A DNA stretch of 47,093 nt from Planctomycetota bacterium (lineage in GTDB: Bacteria; Planctomycetota; MHYJ01; WSZJ01; JACPWG01), in contig JACPWG010000097.1 in the NCBI GenBank assembly GCA_016197205.1, positions 1-47,093 on the forward strand, given 5' to 3'. Each line of letters starts with the position of its first letter. The first letter of the stretch is position 1. A program made the position numbers and the translations under genes. Below the pieces are notes generated by a model. It saw nothing but the letters and a program-made list of their open reading frames with translations. It searched no databases and was not told where the DNA came from. Below, one piece after another: positions 35,110 to 46,430 of this stretch.

Positions 35110-36212
35110 CACTTCCCCTTGCCGAGGAATTCCTTGATGCTCTCGTAGATCCCTTCCTTGTCCCGGATCTCGCTCGTGATGAGCTTTTCGTGGCTGCGGA
35201 AATGCTCGTCGAGGTCGCGCTTGAACTGCCCGCTGCCGTAGGCGCTCTTGACCTGGCCGTAGCAGAAGATGTTGGACTTGGGGAGCAGCTCGCGTTCGAG
35301 CAGGTCGATGCACTTCCGGGTGTCCTCGCTCCCCCAGTTGTCGCCGTCGGAGAAGTGCATCGGGTAGATGTTCCACTCGTAGGGGTCGTACTCGGTGTTG
35401 ATGATTTCGTTGGCGAGGAGGAAGGCCGAGGAGATCTTGGTGCCGCCGCTTTCCTTCACGTGATAGAACGTGTGCTGGTCCACCTCGCGCGCGACGGCGT
35501 CGTGGACGATGTAGCGGCAGGCGATCTTCTTGTACTGGGAGCGCAGCCAGGTGTCGATCCAAAAGGCCTCGATGCGCACGATCTCCTTCTGTTCGTCCCC
35601 CATCGACCCGGATACGTCCATCATGTAGATGATGACCGCGTTGTTGTGGGGGATCTCCTTGACGCGCCACGTGCGGTAGCGCTTGTCCCGGCGGATCGGG
35701 ACGACCATGGGGTCGTCCGGGTTGTAGAGGCCAAGGGAGAGCTGGCGCTTGAGGGCCTCGCGGTAGGTGCGCTTGAAATGGCGGAGCGACTCGGGGCCGA
35801 CGCGCGCGATCCCCGTGTAGCGCTCCTTCTCGGAAATGACGGTCCGCTTCCCCTTCGGCGTGATGTTCGGCAGCTCCAGCTCCTCGCCGAGGATCTTGGC
35901 GAGGTCGTCGAGGGAGACGTCCACCTCCAGGAGGTGGTCCCCCGGCATCTCGCCGGCGCCGGTCCCGGTACCGGGGTCGCCGGGCGAGACGGGGGTGCCG
36001 ACGTCGCCGTCCCCCTGGCCCACGCCCGAGCCGTCGTTCTTGCCGTAGCGGAAGTGCGGGATCGAGATCTGCGGGATGGGGATGGAAACCATGTGCTTCC
36101 CCTGCTTCCCGATGAACTCGCCCTTCGTGATGTATTTCCGGAGGTCCTTGCGGATCCGCCCGTGGATGATCTCGCGGAACCGGCCGTAGTCCCTCTCGAT
36201 CTTCTTGACCAT
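35109..36212 (-). CDS. yhbH: YhbH/YeaH family protein, von Willebrand A-like
   Basis: A 367-aa protein. The ATG at 36212 (MVKKIERDYGRF) is preceded by GGAGA 9 nt away, and matches the family N-terminus (DYGRFREIIHGRIRKDLRKY). A MIDAS-like MMDVSGSMGDEQK marks the vWA-type domain, followed by a conserved YIVHDAVAREVD and SGGTKISSAFLLA. A Gly/Asp-rich linker lies near residues 60-90, as in other members. The family works with the PrkA kinase/AAA protein and SpoVR under nutrient stress. It is separated from the upstream microprotein by 348 bp, unusually wide for this operon. Confidence 0.95.
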   Translation of the reverse strand: MVKKIERDYGRFREIIHGRIRKDLRKYITKGEFIGKQGKHMVSIPIPQISIPHFRYGKNDGSGVGQGDGDVGTPVSPGDPGTGTGAGEMPGDHLLEVDVSLDDLAKILGEELELPNITPKGKRTVISEKERYTGIARVGPESLRHFKRTYREALKRQLSLGLYNPDDPMVVPIRRDKRYRTWRVKEIPHNNAVIIYMMDVSGSMGDEQKEIVRIEAFWIDTWLRSQYKKIACRYIVHDAVAREVDQHTFYHVKESGGTKISSAFLLANEIINTEYDPYEWNIYPMHFSDGDNWGSEDTRKCIDLLERELLPKSNIFCYGQVKSAYGSGQFKRDLDEHFRSHEKLITSEIRDKEGIYESIKEFLGKGK

Positions 36213-36560
36213 GGCGTTCGTCTCCGGGGAAGGCGAGGCGCGGCCCAGGGCTGTAGCGCGTTGACAGTCGTGAGGCGGATCGCGCGGGCCGGAGGCCCGC
36301 GCCCCCAGGAATCGTGTCCGGATTTCGTACACGTGCAGCTAGGGGATGACGAAGGTATTCTCCGCGGCGCCGGCGGCCGGAGCTGCAGCGGGAGAACCAC
36401 CCGACCCCACGGCAGCAGCCTCCACGGGAACGGGAGGAGGCGAGGCCGGGCCCGCGACCTCCGGATGCGGCCTGGCAGTCGGCGCCGCGCACGCCGCGCC
36501 CTGCGCCGCCGCGCGCGTGTCGTTCGCATCTTGCCCCTCGCCGAGGGGCTCCGAGGGCGC
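36213..36560. other. Gap in the prkA operon holding an in-frame extension and a repeat
   Basis: Immediately past the microprotein UGA is a 7-bp-stem hairpin GCCCCTC/GGC/GAGGGGC (36549-36533). The same frame then stays open for 73 codons, Ala/Pro-rich, ending ENTFVIP before TAG at 36341-36339. Open runs of this length are common by chance at this GC content. The palindrome CGCGGGCCGGAGGCCCGCG near 36285-36305 belongs to the repeat family of 9651-9749. No independent gene is supported. Confidence 0.5.
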
Positions 36561-36731
36561 TCAGCCCAGCGTCCGCGGCATGATCCACGCATCCGCCAAG
36601 TGGACGAAGCCGGCGGCGAGGAGCGCGGCGAGCGGGCCGAGAAGCGCGCTGTCCTTGAAATACATGAAGGCCGTCACGCCCGCGGCCACTTCGGCGCCGC
36701 GCAGGAACGAAACCTTGAACGGTCCGGCCAT
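36561..36731 (-). CDS. 56-aa membrane microprotein between prkA and yhbH
   Basis: The ATG at 36731 lies 4 nt after the prkA stop, with AAGGAG spaced 7 nt before it, a textbook ribosome binding site in the last codons of prkA. The product begins MAGPFKVSFLRGAE and contains two apolar segments, VAAGVTAFMYF (about 15-25) and LLGPLAALLAAGFVHLADAW (30-49), suggesting one or two short membrane helices. No known family recognised. Placement within the prkA operon suggests a role as a membrane tether or regulator for PrkA/YhbH (inference). The UGA stop is followed by an open in-frame stretch and a hairpin, so readthrough cannot be excluded. Confidence 0.65.
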   Translation of the reverse strand: MAGPFKVSFLRGAEVAAGVTAFMYFKDSALLGPLAALLAAGFVHLADAWIMPRTLG

Positions 36732-36735
36732 GGCC

Positions 36736-38784
<2,049 letters not shown>

Positions 38785-38868
38785 CGACACTCTCCTTTGC
38801 ACGGCCAGGGAAAGGGCGCGGTGAGATTCGAAAGGATGGGGCCCGAAGTCTCCACGGCAAGGGGGGTT

Positions 38869-38897
38869 ACTATACAAACGCTCGGGGCGGAAGTCAA
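38869..38897 (-). promoter_or_regulatory. Sigma70-type promoter of the prkA operon
   Basis: Minus strand TTGACT (38897-38892), 17-bp spacer, TATAGT (38874-38869), the best match in the window. The start of transcription is predicted near 38862, leaving a leader of about 78 nt. It lies between the HEAT gene stop (38942) and prkA. Confidence 0.8.
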
Positions 38898-38941
38898 CAC
38901 GCTTTACCGGTCGCTCCGGGAGGCGCCGCGTGCGCCGGCGT

Positions 38942-39916
38942 TCAGGCCTGGAACCGCCGCTCGAAGGCCTCGCGGATCGCGGGTTCGGTGCGATCGCGCG
39001 CCGCCTGCGCCACGCGGGAGGAGACGGCGGCATCGCCCCGAAAAATGGCGAGCGCCTCGACGGCGAAGACCGCGGTGTCCGGGCGTTGCGACTGGACGAG
39101 CGAGACGAGCCAGTCGATGGACTCGGGCAGGCGCATGCCGGCGGCGGCGACGAGCAGGGCGCTCCGGGACTCCGGCGAGCGCTCCCGGATGAGGTGGGCG
39201 CGCAACGCGTCGAGCGCCGCGACCTGCCGGGTCTCGCCGAGCGCGAGCGCGCTCGAGGCGCGCACGTCCGGATCGTCGTCGTCGAGAAAGCGCACCAGGA
39301 GGGGCAAGGACTCCGCGGGCTCGAGTCGGGCGAGCGCGGCCATGCACTCGGAGAGCGCGTCGATGTCCGGTTCGCCGAGCTGCAGCTTGAGGCGGAGCAG
39401 GAGCGCCCCTTCGTCGCGACCGCTGTAGGCCAGCCCGCGGGCGGCGAAGGAGCGCGCCTGCGGCTCGGGGTCGGAGAGGAGGTCGGTGAGAAAGCGGAGC
39501 GCATCGCGGTGACCGATCCGGACGAGCCCCAACCCGCACAGGCCGCGCAGCTCGGTCGCCGTGTCCACGGGCGGGCCGAAGGACCCCTCCCGCTGGACGT
39601 GCCGGATCCCCCTCACGAAGACCGGCGCGGCGGCGGCGTCGCCCAGTTCGTAGAGGGCCTTCGCGGCCGCGGTTTTCGCGATGCAACCCTTGTCCGGCGC
39701 TTTCGCGTCGGGGAGGAAGCGCTCGAACATCGCGACCAGGTCCGGCACGGCCTGCGTCCGGTTGAGGCGCGCGGCGAGGGCCGCGGCCCGGGAGGCGACC
39801 AGGTTCGATTTCGAGGCGAGCGCCTCCGCCAGGCGGGCGGGTAGGTCGGCGGGCGCCGGCTCGCGGCCGAGGGCGGCGATTTCCTCAAGTTGGGCTTCGA
39901 CGGATCGCTTCGCCAT
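38942..39916 (-). CDS. HEAT-repeat protein
   Basis: A 324-aa soluble all-helical protein, started at ATG 39916 with GAGG 6 nt upstream. At least six HEAT/armadillo-like units of about 30-38 residues can be seen, with recurrent VRASSALALGE, ARSFAARGLAY and ALAR-type helices, and the acidic turn DDDDPDVRAS near 218. HEAT solenoids act as protein-binding scaffolds. It lies upstream of prkA in the same direction, but prkA has its own promoter in the 157-bp gap, so co-transcription is possible but not required. No catalytic motif seen. Confidence 0.85.
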   Translation of the reverse strand: MAKRSVEAQLEEIAALGREPAPADLPARLAEALASKSNLVASRAAALAARLNRTQAVPDLVAMFERFLPDAKAPDKGCIAKTAAAKALYELGDAAAAPVFVRGIRHVQREGSFGPPVDTATELRGLCGLGLVRIGHRDALRFLTDLLSDPEPQARSFAARGLAYSGRDEGALLLRLKLQLGEPDIDALSECMAALARLEPAESLPLLVRFLDDDDPDVRASSALALGETRQVAALDALRAHLIRERSPESRSALLVAAAGMRLPESIDWLVSLVQSQRPDTAVFAVEALAIFRGDAAVSSRVAQAARDRTEPAIREAFERRFQA

Positions 39917-40057
39917 CGGAGCCTCACGCCAGAACGAGGGCCGGTCAGGCTGGTGACTTGGAGGCGCGACGACTCCACGGGTTCGTGGTCTGCGTACTCG
40001 CGCGGAAGGAGCCCAGCGGGAACACGATTTCGCAAACTCGAAGAGCGAGGACTTCCT

Positions 40058-40118
40058 TCTGACAGGATAACAGGATCAACGGGATACGGATAGAAACATC
40101 CTGCCCTTCCTGTTATTC
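40058..40118 (+). repeat. CTGACAGGAT repeat, copy 2
   Basis: CTGACAGGATAACAGGATCA and the following CGGGATACGG match 5530-5560 with one substitution. The right arm has diverged. Confidence 0.7.
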
Positions 40119-40200
40119 TAGCGAAGTGCGTCACCGGAGGCCCTCGGCAGCTTTGCGCCCGCGCAAAAATAACTGCGCAGATTCGGACCTCGAGGCTCCT

Positions 40201-40299
40201 GGGGGCGCGGCCCTCTGGGCCGCGCTGCGCGGGCCGGAGGCCCGCGCCCCCAGGCATCGGTCGATCCACGAAACTGTAAAGTAATTCTTGCGCGGGCGC
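40201..40299 (-). repeat. 99-bp dispersed repeat, inverted copy
   Basis: Reverse complement of 9651-9749 with two mismatches. It lies about 80 bp upstream of the TPR kinase start. Confidence 0.9.
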
Positions 40300-40378
40300 T
40301 TTCCGTGAAGTTCGGTGGCTTCCGCGTTTTCGGTGGCCCGTCATCGTTTTCCGTTGATCGCGGGAAGGGCGCTGCCAC

Positions 40379-43300
40379 ATGTCACTGGATCCGAGACCGC
40401 CCGGCGGCGGGCCGGACCCGACCCGTGAGCGGGAGCTGCTCTTTGGCCGGCTCCTGGTCGAGAACGGCGTACTGACCGAGCCCCAGCTCGCTGCGTGCCT
40501 CGCCGAGCTGGCTGCGGCGCCGGCGCCGCGTCCCGCCTTGCGTGACGTCCTCGTCCGGCGCGGCTTCCTTGCGCTGCCGAAGGCCGGAACTTCGCCCGCC
40601 ATCGAGGGCTCCCCCGCGCCGCTGTCCGTGCCGACGCTGGTCACGAGTCCGGCGCCGGCGCGGATGCCCACGCTCGCCGACGACCCGACGGCCACCCTCA
40701 CCGACGCGACACCGAGCCCGGCTCGGCGGCCGGGGACCGCGCCCCGGCCCCAGAACCAGTCGTCGCCGCGCCTTTCCGCGCGTCCGGCGCATCCGTTGCC
40801 TGCCGAGGTCGAGGCGGCGCTCGCGCAGCCCGAAAACGATCTCGGCCCCTATGTCCTCCTTCGCGAGGTCGGACGCGGCGGCATGGGCCAAGTGCACAAG
40901 GCGTGGGACCGGGAACTCTGCCGCTTCGTCGCGCTCAAGTGGGTCGCGATCGCGCAAACCGCCCCGGGCTCGAGCAATTCCCGGGAGGTGGTCGAACGCT
41001 TCCTCCGAGAGGCCCGGACCGCGGCCAAGCTCTCGCATCCCAACATCGTGCAAGTGTACCGCGCCGGCACGCTCGCGGGACGCCACTACATCTCCGAGGA
41101 ATTGGTGGAGGGCGTCACCTTTCGGCGGCTCCTCGAGGGGGAGCCCGAAGCCAAGGAGGAAAAAAAGGTCGCACGCGGCGCGCCGGGCGTCGCACCGGCG
41201 CCCGCGACGCCGGCGCCGGCCCCGCCGGCCGCGGCGACCGCGCCCGCCGCCGGCGGCGCACCGACACTCGAGGCGCGGACGCCGACCGCTCGTGTGTTCG
41301 CGGGAGTCAGTCCCCCGGACGCCGCCCTGCGCGCCCCTGGGCCCGGCGGCAAGGCGGGCGCGGGCGGACGCCCGGACCGCGGCCCGAGCTCCACGGCGCG
41401 CGCATGGGCCGCGGGCGTGCGCCGGCGCGTGGCCATCCTCCGCGACGTCGCGCGCGCTCTCGACTACGCCCACAGGCACGGCATCATTCACCGCGACATC
41501 AAGCCCGACAACATCCTCCTGGCTCGCCCCACCGAGGCGGACGCCGCGGGCGCGGGCGACGGCGGACGCGGTGGCCCCGGCGACGGAGACGACTGCGCTT
41601 GGGTGCCGAAGGTCACGGACTTCGGCCTCGCGCGCGACCTGGAGTCCGGCTCCGACCTCACCCGCTCCGGCGAGGCGGTCGGGACCCCGGCCTACATGTC
41701 CCCGGAACAGGCCGACGGGCGCGTCCACGCCCTCGGCCCCGCGACCGACCTCTTCTCCCTCGGGAGCGTGCTCTACGAAGCCTGCACCGGCCGGCGGCCT
41801 TTCACCGGGGACAGCACCGCCGCGCTTCTTTTTTCGGTGATCGACCGCGACCCGCCCCGTCCGCGCACGCTTGTGCCGTCGCTGTCGCCCGACCTCGAGA
41901 CGGTGGTTCTGCGTTGCCTCGAGAAGGACCCGGCCCGGCGCTACGGCAGCGCGGCGCTTCTGGCCGCGGACCTCACGGCCTTCCTCGAGGGGGAGCCCAT
42001 CCGCGCGCGGCCGGTGTCGAGCGTGACCCGACTCGTTCGCAAGGTCGCGAAGAACCGGCTCGCCTCGTGGCTGCTGCTCGGCCTCGTGCTCCTCTCCGGT
42101 GCCGCCGTCGCGGGACTCGTCGTGCTCGAGCACCGTCGGGCGACGCATCGCGCGGAGCTTGCGGCCGCGGCCGACGCGGCGGCCGCCCGCGGGGACTGGG
42201 GCGTCGCCGCCCGCGACCTGGAGCAGCTTCTCGCCCAGGGCGGCGCAGACGCGGCGCTCGAGGCCCGGCTGCGCGAGGCCCGGACCCGGGCGCGCGAGGC
42301 GGAGGCGCAGGGGGCCGCGGAGCGCGAGTCCCTGGCCCGGAAGACGCAGGCGGAGGAGCGGCGCACGCGCGCGGCCCCCCTCTTCAGCAAGGGCTTTCTC
42401 GAGCCCCGGGATCCGCAGGGGAACAAGAGCGCGATCGGCTGGTTCGACCAGGCGGTGGCGACCGATCCGAGCTTCGGCGAGGCCTACGCGGAGCGCGGGC
42501 GCAGGCGCGAGGCGCTCGGCATGCTGGACGGCGCGCTCGAGGACTTCCTGCGCGCGCGCACCCTCGCGCCCGGCTATTACATCGCCGCCTACGGGGCGGG
42601 CCGACTCTACATGGACTGGATGAAGAACCTGGACAAGGCGCGGGAGCAGCTCACGGCGCTGGAGCGGATGGACATGGCGAAGGACTACGCGCTCGCGGGT
42701 CGCGCACGGATCGCGCTGATCGAGGGCCGGCTGGAGGAAGCGCTGCGCTGTTGCGACGAGGTGGAAAGGCTCGGGGAGAATCTCCCGGACGCGCTCTTCA
42801 TCCGTGGGCTCGCCCTCGGCGAGCTGAAGCCCACTCCGGATCTGGCGGGTGCGGCGGCGGCCTATACGCGGGTGATCGACGTGGATCGGTACCACTTCCT
42901 CGCCTACTACAACCGCGCCGTGGTGCGCATCCGGCAGGGGGACCGGGAGGGCGCGCTCGCCGACTACACGGCGACCGTGCGCCTGGCGCCGGGCTTCTAC
43001 CAGGCGCGGTACAATCGGGCGAACACCCTCTTCGAGCTGGGCCGGCCCGACGAGTCGATCGAAGAGTACGGTGAGGTGCTGAAACTGAAACCCGCGTGGG
43101 CGAGCGCCTGGTTCAACCGGGCGATCGTGCGACGGCGCAAGGGGGACCTGGAGGGGGCGGACGGAGACTACTCGATGGCGATCAAGTTCGAGCCGGGAGA
43201 CGGCGGCTCCTGGAACAACCGGGGCACCGTGCGGCTCGCCCAGCGGCGCTTCGACGAAGCGATGGCGGATTTCGACGCCGCGCTCAAGCTCGAGCCGAAA

Positions 43301-43585
43301 TCGACCGACGCGCTGCTCAACCGCGCGCGGACCTGGGTGGCGAAGTGCGAATTTCAAAAGGGCCTGGAGGACGCGGAGGCGGTGCTGCGTTTGAAGAAGG
43401 ACGACCCGTCTGCCTTCGGAGCGCGGGCCACCGCGCTGATGGGGCTCCTGCGCTACGACGAGGCGCTCGTGGACGCGGGGAAGGCGGTCGCGGGTACGAC
43501 GAAGGGGACGCCGGAGTGGGAGGAGTTCGATGAGATCCGGAGGCTGGCCAAGCAGCTTCGGAAGCTGCTGCCGTCGCAGAAGTGA
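40379..43585 (+). CDS. Ser/Thr kinase with GspE-N-like N-terminus, membrane helix and TPR domain
   Basis: A 1068-aa protein with GGGAAGGG upstream of the ATG. Residues 20-65 (FGRLLVENGVLTEPQL) resemble the N-terminal domain of type II secretion ATPases, shared with the FHA gene at 44106. The kinase domain starts near 155 (REVGRGGMG, VALKW), with HRDIKPDN near 370 and DFGLA near 414, so it is expected active. It contains an Ala/Pro/Gly-rich insertion of about 100 residues between the hinge and helix E (about 258-355) and a second short Gly/Asp-rich insertion before DFG. A transmembrane helix lies near 560-582, then a coiled coil, then about nine TPR units (675-1060) that would be extracytoplasmic. 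Ligands unknown. Confidence 0.9.
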   Translation: MSLDPRPPGGGPDPTRERELLFGRLLVENGVLTEPQLAACLAELAAAPAPRPALRDVLVRRGFLALPKAGTSPAIEGSPAPLSVPTLVTSPAPARMPTLADDPTATLTDATPSPARRPGTAPRPQNQSSPRLSARPAHPLPAEVEAALAQPENDLGPYVLLREVGRGGMGQVHKAWDRELCRFVALKWVAIAQTAPGSSNSREVVERFLREARTAAKLSHPNIVQVYRAGTLAGRHYISEELVEGVTFRRLLEGEPEAKEEKKVARGAPGVAPAPATPAPAPPAAATAPAAGGAPTLEARTPTARVFAGVSPPDAALRAPGPGGKAGAGGRPDRGPSSTARAWAAGVRRRVAILRDVARALDYAHRHGIIHRDIKPDNILLARPTEADAAGAGDGGRGGPGDGDDCAWVPKVTDFGLARDLESGSDLTRSGEAVGTPAYMSPEQADGRVHALGPATDLFSLGSVLYEACTGRRPFTGDSTAALLFSVIDRDPPRPRTLVPSLSPDLETVVLRCLEKDPARRYGSAALLAADLTAFLEGEPIRARPVSSVTRLVRKVAKNRLASWLLLGLVLLSGAAVAGLVVLEHRRATHRAELAAAADAAAARGDWGVAARDLEQLLAQGGADAALEARLREARTRAREAEAQGAAERESLARKTQAEERRTRAAPLFSKGFLEPRDPQGNKSAIGWFDQAVATDPSFGEAYAERGRRREALGMLDGALEDFLRARTLAPGYYIAAYGAGRLYMDWMKNLDKAREQLTALERMDMAKDYALAGRARIALIEGRLEEALRCCDEVERLGENLPDALFIRGLALGELKPTPDLAGAAAAYTRVIDVDRYHFLAYYNRAVVRIRQGDREGALADYTATVRLAPGFYQARYNRANTLFELGRPDESIEEYGEVLKLKPAWASAWFNRAIVRRRKGDLEGADGDYSMAIKFEPGDGGSWNNRGTVRLAQRRFDEAMADFDAALKLEPKSTDALLNRARTWVAKCEFQKGLEDAEAVLRLKKDDPSAFGARATALMGLLRYDEALVDAGKAVAGTTKGTPEWEEFDEIRRLAKQLRKLLPSQK

Positions 43586-44105
43586 GGGGCGCGTGGGGCG
43601 GGGGCGAGGGGAGCGTGGGCGACTGGGTCCGCGCGGCTCGTGCCTTCACCCCTGCCCTCTCCGCTACGAGGGAGAGGGGGACTGCGCGGGAACTCGGCGC
43701 GGATGGCGGGCAACCACACTTTCGCTTGCTTCCAGGCCACTACTGACGTAAAGTCAAGCATTGAAATTCGTCCTGCATCCGCCTGGGCATGGTTCAGACC
43801 TGGGTTACGGCTTGGCGTCGGCCGCCTGCCGTAGGGGCGCCCCTTGTGGGCGCCCGCGATCGACCACAAAGCGTTGGAGTGCGCGGTGGCGCCAAACGGG
43901 CGGGCACAAGGCCCGCCCCTGCGTCCGGACTTGGAGCCGTGTTACCCGCACGCCGTCTGATTTGAACGATGCCCCCGCCTCCGCGCGAAACGAGCGGACA
44001 AGGGCGCGCGCGGCGCGAAATGGCGCCCGAGGTGGTCGCGTAGGGGCAGCCCAGGGCGGGTGCGGGCGACCGGGCGGGACCCGGGGGGATTGAACGGGGA
44101 GAGGC
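43586..44105. other. Intergenic region with variant palindromes
   Basis: A CATGGTTCAGACC...CGTAGGGGCGCCCC segment (43786-43840) is a variant of the 120-bp element. The palindromes GGGCGCCCCTTGTGGGCGCCC and GGGCGGGCACAAGGCCCGCC follow. No gene seen; the FHA gene leader begins near its end. Confidence 0.6.
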
Positions 44106-46430
44106 ATGGACGCGCAATCGGACGAACTCTTCGGCCGCCTGGCCGTCCGCAACGGACATCTCAGCGAGGCTCAGGTAAACACCCTACTCCAGGCGCGGGC
44201 GGAAGCGGCGCGGCACGGCGCCACGCTGACGCTCGCGCAGCTCTGCACCCTGCGGCAAGCGCTTTCTCCTCTCGTCGTGAAGAGCCTCCTGCGGCTCCAG
44301 GCCTACACGCCGGCCCGCGAGGAGGACAGGCGCCTTGCCCGCGGCTTGGCGAAGCGGGGCCTCGCCGGTCGTGAGCAGCTCCTGGCCGCGCTCCGGGAGC
44401 AGACTCGTCTCTTCGACGAAGGGGCGGAGCCGGTCCCCCGGCTGGGAGGCCTGCTGGTCGCCACGGGAGCGATCTCCGCCGAGAAGCTCGAGGACGCCCT
44501 CCAGGCCGCGGCTGCGTGGGAGGCGGACGAGGCGGGCGCGGGGGTCCAGCCCAAGGCGACGGACGACCTCGAACTCCTCGAAACCCCCGCTGCCCCTCAT
44601 CCGCCGATGCCGCCCGCCGCGGTCCCCGCCTGCTCCCCCGCCCCCTGCGCGCGCCCAGGCTCGGGCGAAGCGGCCTCCCCCGTGTCGGCCCCCGCGCCGG
44701 CTGCGCCTCGAAGCCTGCTCGTGGTCGAAGCGGGACCGGACGCGGGCCGGCGGTTCGAGCTGGGAGTGACCGCGATCGTCGGCCGCCAGTCTTCGAGCGA
44801 GGTCCGCATCCGCGACTCGGTGGTTTCCCGGCAGCATTTGCGGATCCGGTTCGAGCCCGCGTCGGCGGCGTACGTCGTCTCCGACATGGCGAGCCTCAAC
44901 AAGACGTTCCTCAACGGCGAGGCCATGACCGGAACTCGCTCGCTCAAGCCCGGCGACCGCCTGAAAATCGGCAACACCCTCCTGCGATTCGAAAACGTGT
45001 CCGGCGACGGGGCGACGCCCGCGCCGCAGCCCGCGCCGCAGCCCGCGCCGCAGCCCGCGCCGCAGCCCGCGCCGCAGCCCGCGCCGCCGGCCCCGAGTTC
45101 GTCCCGACTCCCGCACCCCAGCCCGCTCCCGCTCCCGCTCGCACTCGCGCCGGCTGGCCCGCCGGCGCCGACGGACCCGCCCCCCTCCCCGCAGGGCGAC
45201 CCGCTCGCGACGCGCCCTTCGCACGCGCAAGCCTCGCCGCCGATCGCGCCGCCGCCCCCCCACGCGCCGACGACGGCCCTTGCGCCGGCGTGCCCGCCAC
45301 CCGAGACTTTTTTTTCGAACTCCGAGCCGCCGGCCGACCCGCTCTCGGACACGGTGCTCCTCCGACCGGCGATCCCGCCGGCGGAGTACACGGCTTCCCA
45401 GGCCGCGGTGGACGCCTGGCTCGCCGAGGAGGTCCTGGCGCGAAACTGGCTCGGACCCGACATGCTCACGCTTGCGCGGCGCGAGCACCGGTGTCGTCTG
45501 GAAAAAGGAGAAGCCGGACCGCTCGGCGAACTCCTCGTGGAACTGAACATGCTGACCGCGCGGCAGTACGTGGAGCTGGACGACGCGGCGGCGGCGCACT
45601 TCGGGCCTCGGCCCGCTGGGGCCCCCGGCGACCTCGCGCCCGCGACGGCCCGCGGCGAGCCGGGCGCCACCCTGCCGCACGGACCCCCGCCGCTCCACCG
45701 GCGCGCCGGCACCCCCTCAGGCATCCACCCGCTTCCGGCCGCGGGCGCGTCCTGTCCGGCCCCGGTCTCCGCGCCTCTTCGCGGCGACGCGACGCCCCTT
45801 GCCCGGCGCGCCACGCCCCTCCTGATCTCCGCCGCGGCGCTCGTGTGTGTCGTCGCCTGGCTCGCGTTCGCCGGCGCCTCGGGTCAGCGCGAGGGAGGGC
45901 TTGGCCTCGCCTCAGGCCACGTCGGCGTCGCGCCGGCCGGCGCCTCCGGCGCGGCCGCAGCCCCGCGGCAAGCCGCCGCGGAGGTGGGGGGCTCCGAGCG
46001 CTTCGCTGCCGTTCGTCGCCGGCTCTCCGCGGTGCTCAAGGAAGGCGACCTGGACGAGGCCCACAGGCTCCTCACTTCGATCGACCGGAGCCAGGTCGAC
46101 GACGAGGCCTCCGCGTCCGCGCTCGCCGTGCTGGAGCAGAAGTTCCGAGTCAAGGCCATCCATGCGTGGCCGCCGCTTCTCGGCCAAGCCCGCGCCGCTG
46201 CCGCCGCCGGCCGACTGGACGGCGCGATCGCCCTGGCCGAGAAGGCTCGCTCCTGGGGCGTTCCCCAGGTTGCGGCGCTCGCCTCCGCCGAAATCGTCCG
46301 GTGGCGGGCGCAGGCCGATGCGGCGAAGCCCGCGCCGGGAACGAAGCCGCCCGCTTCGACGCCCGCGTCCGCTGGTTCCCATGGGCCCCAAAACCCGGAC
46401 ATGGACGACACGAGGAGTTCGAAAAAATGA
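44106..46430 (+). CDS. FHA-domain protein with GspE-N-like N-terminus and membrane helix
   Basis: A 774-aa protein with GGGGAGAGG directly before the ATG. Residues 1-140 hold two copies of a small helical unit (DELFGRLAVRNGHLSEAQV; then GGLLVATGAISAEKLEDALQ) resembling the N-domain of secretion ATPases. An FHA phosphothreonine-binding domain spans about 199-297 (VGRQSSSEVRIRD, VSRQHLRI, LNKTFLNG). A long Pro-rich linker (300-420) includes PAPQ repeats; a third helical unit lies near 440-500; a transmembrane helix near 572-592; and a helical extracytoplasmic tail follows. It probably docks onto the phosphorylated neighbouring kinase (inference). Its stop overlaps the next ATG (ATGA). Confidence 0.85.
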   Translation: MDAQSDELFGRLAVRNGHLSEAQVNTLLQARAEAARHGATLTLAQLCTLRQALSPLVVKSLLRLQAYTPAREEDRRLARGLAKRGLAGREQLLAALREQTRLFDEGAEPVPRLGGLLVATGAISAEKLEDALQAAAAWEADEAGAGVQPKATDDLELLETPAAPHPPMPPAAVPACSPAPCARPGSGEAASPVSAPAPAAPRSLLVVEAGPDAGRRFELGVTAIVGRQSSSEVRIRDSVVSRQHLRIRFEPASAAYVVSDMASLNKTFLNGEAMTGTRSLKPGDRLKIGNTLLRFENVSGDGATPAPQPAPQPAPQPAPQPAPQPAPPAPSSSRLPHPSPLPLPLALAPAGPPAPTDPPPSPQGDPLATRPSHAQASPPIAPPPPHAPTTALAPACPPPETFFSNSEPPADPLSDTVLLRPAIPPAEYTASQAAVDAWLAEEVLARNWLGPDMLTLARREHRCRLEKGEAGPLGELLVELNMLTARQYVELDDAAAAHFGPRPAGAPGDLAPATARGEPGATLPHGPPPLHRRAGTPSGIHPLPAAGASCPAPVSAPLRGDATPLARRATPLLISAAALVCVVAWLAFAGASGQREGGLGLASGHVGVAPAGASGAAAAPRQAAAEVGGSERFAAVRRRLSAVLKEGDLDEAHRLLTSIDRSQVDDEASASALAVLEQKFRVKAIHAWPPLLGQARAAAAAGRLDGAIALAEKARSWGVPQVAALASAEIVRWRAQADAAKPAPGTKPPASTPASAGSHGPQNPDMDDTRSSKK
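45018..45077 (+). repeat. 12-bp tandem repeat coding PAPQ
   Basis: Five perfect CCCGCGCCGCAG units in the Pro-rich linker of the FHA protein. Confidence 0.9.

Larger units (their letters stand above)
39917..40378. other. Divergent intergenic region with three repeat types
   Basis: Between the HEAT gene (minus) and the TPR kinase (plus). It holds the CTGACAGGAT repeat (40058-40118), the inverted 99-bp repeat (40201-40299) and a fragment of the AGCCACCGAA family (40309-40345). No gene seen. Confidence 0.65.

Noticed and set aside
40382..43357. Long minus-strand open frame opposite the TPR kinase
   Set aside because: Its composition is a Arg/Val/Glu-rich complement of the kinase codons, with no motifs or ribosome binding site. 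The sense strand has clear kinase and TPR motifs.
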